This document shows, piece by piece, positions 61,961 through 64,000 of a stretch of 64,000 nucleotides of DNA. The position numbers were made by a program, and so were the translations under genes. Numbering within the stretch: the first letter of the stretch is position 1; the number at the start of each line of letters is the position of its first letter. Location of the stretch: positions 1,828,501-1,892,500 of the forward strand of contig JABELC010000009.1 in NCBI GenBank assembly GCA_028455995.1. The letters are read 5' to 3'. A model generated the notes under the pieces. That model was not told the DNA's origin, made no database searches, and saw only the letters and a program-made list of their open reading frames with translations. The DNA comes from Scleromitrula shiraiana. Its lineage: Eukaryota > Ascomycota > Leotiomycetes > Helotiales > Sclerotiniaceae.

Positions 61961-64000
61961 ATGACAACCCCCCTTCTTGGGCTCCTCCCTCTAGGAGTGA
62001 TTGCTATTACCAGCAAATCATCACTTCTTAATCTCCAAGGTCTTGATAGAAAGATTACATTTTTGGTCTTCATCTGCGTCTATGTTCTTGCCAGCTTTTG
62101 GGAACGCCAAGTCACTAAGATTGTTCCTGCACCATATTTAGTATGCTCCCCCTGCCTTCTTCTCTGGCCGCTTTTCGCATCTCAAATTCATGTCATGTTC
62201 TGATACTTTATTAGGATGAGGTATTCCATATACCTCAAGCTCAGGCTTATTGTAGAGGGGATTGGCTGGTTTGGGATCCAAAACTTACTACACCACCTGG
62301 CTTGTAAGTGCCTATACCCTGCAGACCCCGACTCTTACTTATCAAATGGACTAGATACATCTTCTCAACTATTTATGCCAAACTCAACGGCTATACATAT
62401 TGTACACCTCACCTACTACGATTCTTCAATGTATTAACCCTCATGGTAACAATGTCCCTGGCAAGCGACTGTCGCAGTCTGATTCTCCAATCCCGACTCT
62501 CACGTTCACAACCCTCACAATCCCAATCTCAAATCCAATCCTCCTCCTCATCATCATCACCAACGCAAATACAAACCCAAAAATCCCTCTCAGTAAACAC
62601 CGTCCATACCTCCCTAAACATAACCCTATTCCCCCCGCTCTTCTTCTTCTCCGCTCTCTACTACACCGATATCCTCTCTGTCCTCCTTACTCTACAAACC
62701 TACAAATGTTTCCTATCCCGACAATCCGGCATCTGGATCTACATCTGGGGATTTATATCTTTGACGATGAGACAGACGAATATTTTCTGGACGGCTGTGT
62801 TTTTGGGAGGCTTGGAGGTCGTTAGGGAAGGGAAGAATCCGTGGGGGTCGGAGTCGGTGGGAGAGAGGGCGAGGGGGTTGGATATGAGGGGGTGGTTAGA
62901 GATGAGGTTGGGGGAGGTTAAGAAGGGGTGGGTTTTTGATGTGGAGTTGGGGAGGGCGTGTTTGGAAGGTTAGTTCTTATTTCACATCTTGTTATGTTCT
63001 GTTCTTACATTCTTTCTGCCTTGAATTTTTCTACCCTATCCTATTTTTTTCGTTCTTTCTCCCCCTGTTTCCCCTTCTCTTATATTACCCTGCCATGTAA
63101 AATAAATCAACAACTAACATCTCACACCCCAAAAATCTAGATCTTCTCCTCACTCCCCTAACTCTCCTCCCCACCACGATCCTCCACCTCCCGCGAATCC
63201 TCCCCCGTCTCGCCCCCCAAATAACTCTCCTCCTCACCTTCTTCACCCTCGTCTACCTAAACGGCGGCGTCGTCCTCGGCGACAAACAAAACCACATCGC
63301 CACCATCCACCTCCCCCAACTCTTCTACTTCTTCCCCTTCTTAACTTTCTTCCTCTTTCCTCTTCTGCTCCCCTCTTTGTTCTCCTTATTCCAGCTCCCC
63401 TCTCTCCTCCTCGCCTATATTCGCGCGCCTGCGAAATCCTTACGCCCGTTTTTTATTTGCGTGCTGGGTTGTGCGGTTTTAGCAGGGATGGGCATGGTGG
63501 TGAGGTATAATACTATTATTCATCCGTTTACTCTGGCGGATAATAGACACTATATGTTCTACGTATTCCGGTATACGATTCTCAGACATCCGGTTATTAG
63601 GTATCTAGGGATACCGATTTATATGGGATGTTTTTGGTTGGTTTATGATTCTTTGGCTGGGGTTTCGACTTTCTCATCAGCCTTATATTCTACTTCCTCC
63701 TCTTCATCGCCATCTTCTTCTTCCTCGGCGAAAAATTCCAATCTTCAATTAGATAAGAAATCTACGAACAAACCTTCTCATTCTCAATCAATATCAAGGA
63801 TGCAGATGACGACAGAATCTTCATACCTCCTAATCTACCTCCTAACAACAACCCTCTCACTTATCACAGCGCCATTGGTAGAACCTCGATATTTTATCCT
63901 CCCATTTATTTTCGCACGGTTACATTTCCCATCTCCTTCTCCTTCTACTTTATCCCAAAAAACCCCACCTCCCACCTCATCACCCTCCCAAACCAACCAC
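61961..64000 (+). CDS. ALG10: ALG10/Die2 alpha-1,2-glucosyltransferase, 5' part, cut by window end
   Basis: Exons 61961-62140, 62215-62303, 62355-62968 and 63141 to beyond 64000, with GT-AG introns of 74, 51 and 172 bp, all in frame. The protein shows DEVFHIPQAQAYC then WDPKLTTPPGLY early, TMRQTNIFWTAVFLGGLEV in the middle, NGGVVLGDKQNHIATIHLPQ, and HPFTLADNRHYMFYVFR. These are signatures of ALG10, the ER-membrane enzyme that adds the last glucose to Glc2Man9GlcNAc2-PP-dolichol before N-glycan transfer. Many hydrophobic helices are visible. Ser/Gln-rich and Ser-rich inserts (for example after SRLSRSQPSQ and near 63690-63800) enlarge loops compared with yeast. The C-terminus lies outside the window. 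Confidence 0.9.

Overview
The window looks like a filamentous ascomycete chromosome. Introns have GT-AG ends with CTAAC-type branch sites. There is a Leu tRNA with an intron after position 37, and fungus-specific families are present (DUF3292, SUR7/PalI, GH76 Dfg5/Dcw1, fungal ALG10). A roughly 17 kb block of extreme A+T content consists of decayed repeats whose changes look like RIP (C->T transitions). The mix of decayed NACHT-ankyrin, kinase/zinc-finger and DUF6590-like genes suggests Leotiomycetes (Helotiales), but that placement is inference.

Layout. (1) 0-2.1 kb: an intact RGG-rich protein gene and a tRNA-Leu(CAA). (2) 3-7.9 kb, minus strand: a candidate small secreted protein, then two adjacent decayed genes, a kinase flanked by zinc-finger-like motifs and a USP8-dimerisation-like protein. 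(3) 8.3-14 kb: two intact, intron-containing membrane protein genes (DUF3292, SUR7/PalI) separated by a decayed TA-flanked inverted-repeat element with an internal minisatellite. (4) 14.4-20.2 kb: a near-palindromic TA-flanked element, an intact coiled-coil gene with a broken paralogue 3 kb away, and a broken inverted paralogue of the first gene. (5) 20.2-33 kb: a belt very rich in microsatellites holding a six-exon RAD51-family recombinase gene, a ~1 kb AT-rich inverted-repeat element and a GH76 GPI-anchored wall mannosidase gene. (6) 33-50 kb: the AT-rich block, with one LTR retrotransposon nested inside another and ends of further inverted-repeat elements. (7) 50.1-51.1 kb: a second full copy of the palindromic element. 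(8) 51.8-55.5 kb: decayed But2-like and NACHT-ankyrin genes. (9) 55.5-61 kb: mostly featureless. (10) 61-64 kb: a small acidic zinc-finger protein gene and the 5' part of ALG10, cut by the window edge.

The housekeeping genes (DUF3292, SUR7, recombinase, GH76, ALG10) are open across all their exons. Most accessory genes are broken, largely by single in-frame stops that transitions could explain. The genes do not form one obvious pathway. SUR7, GH76 and ALG10 all serve the cell surface or glycosylation but are far apart and not co-oriented as a unit. The clearest structure is the contrast between intact core genes and a RIP-like decaying accessory and repeat compartment.
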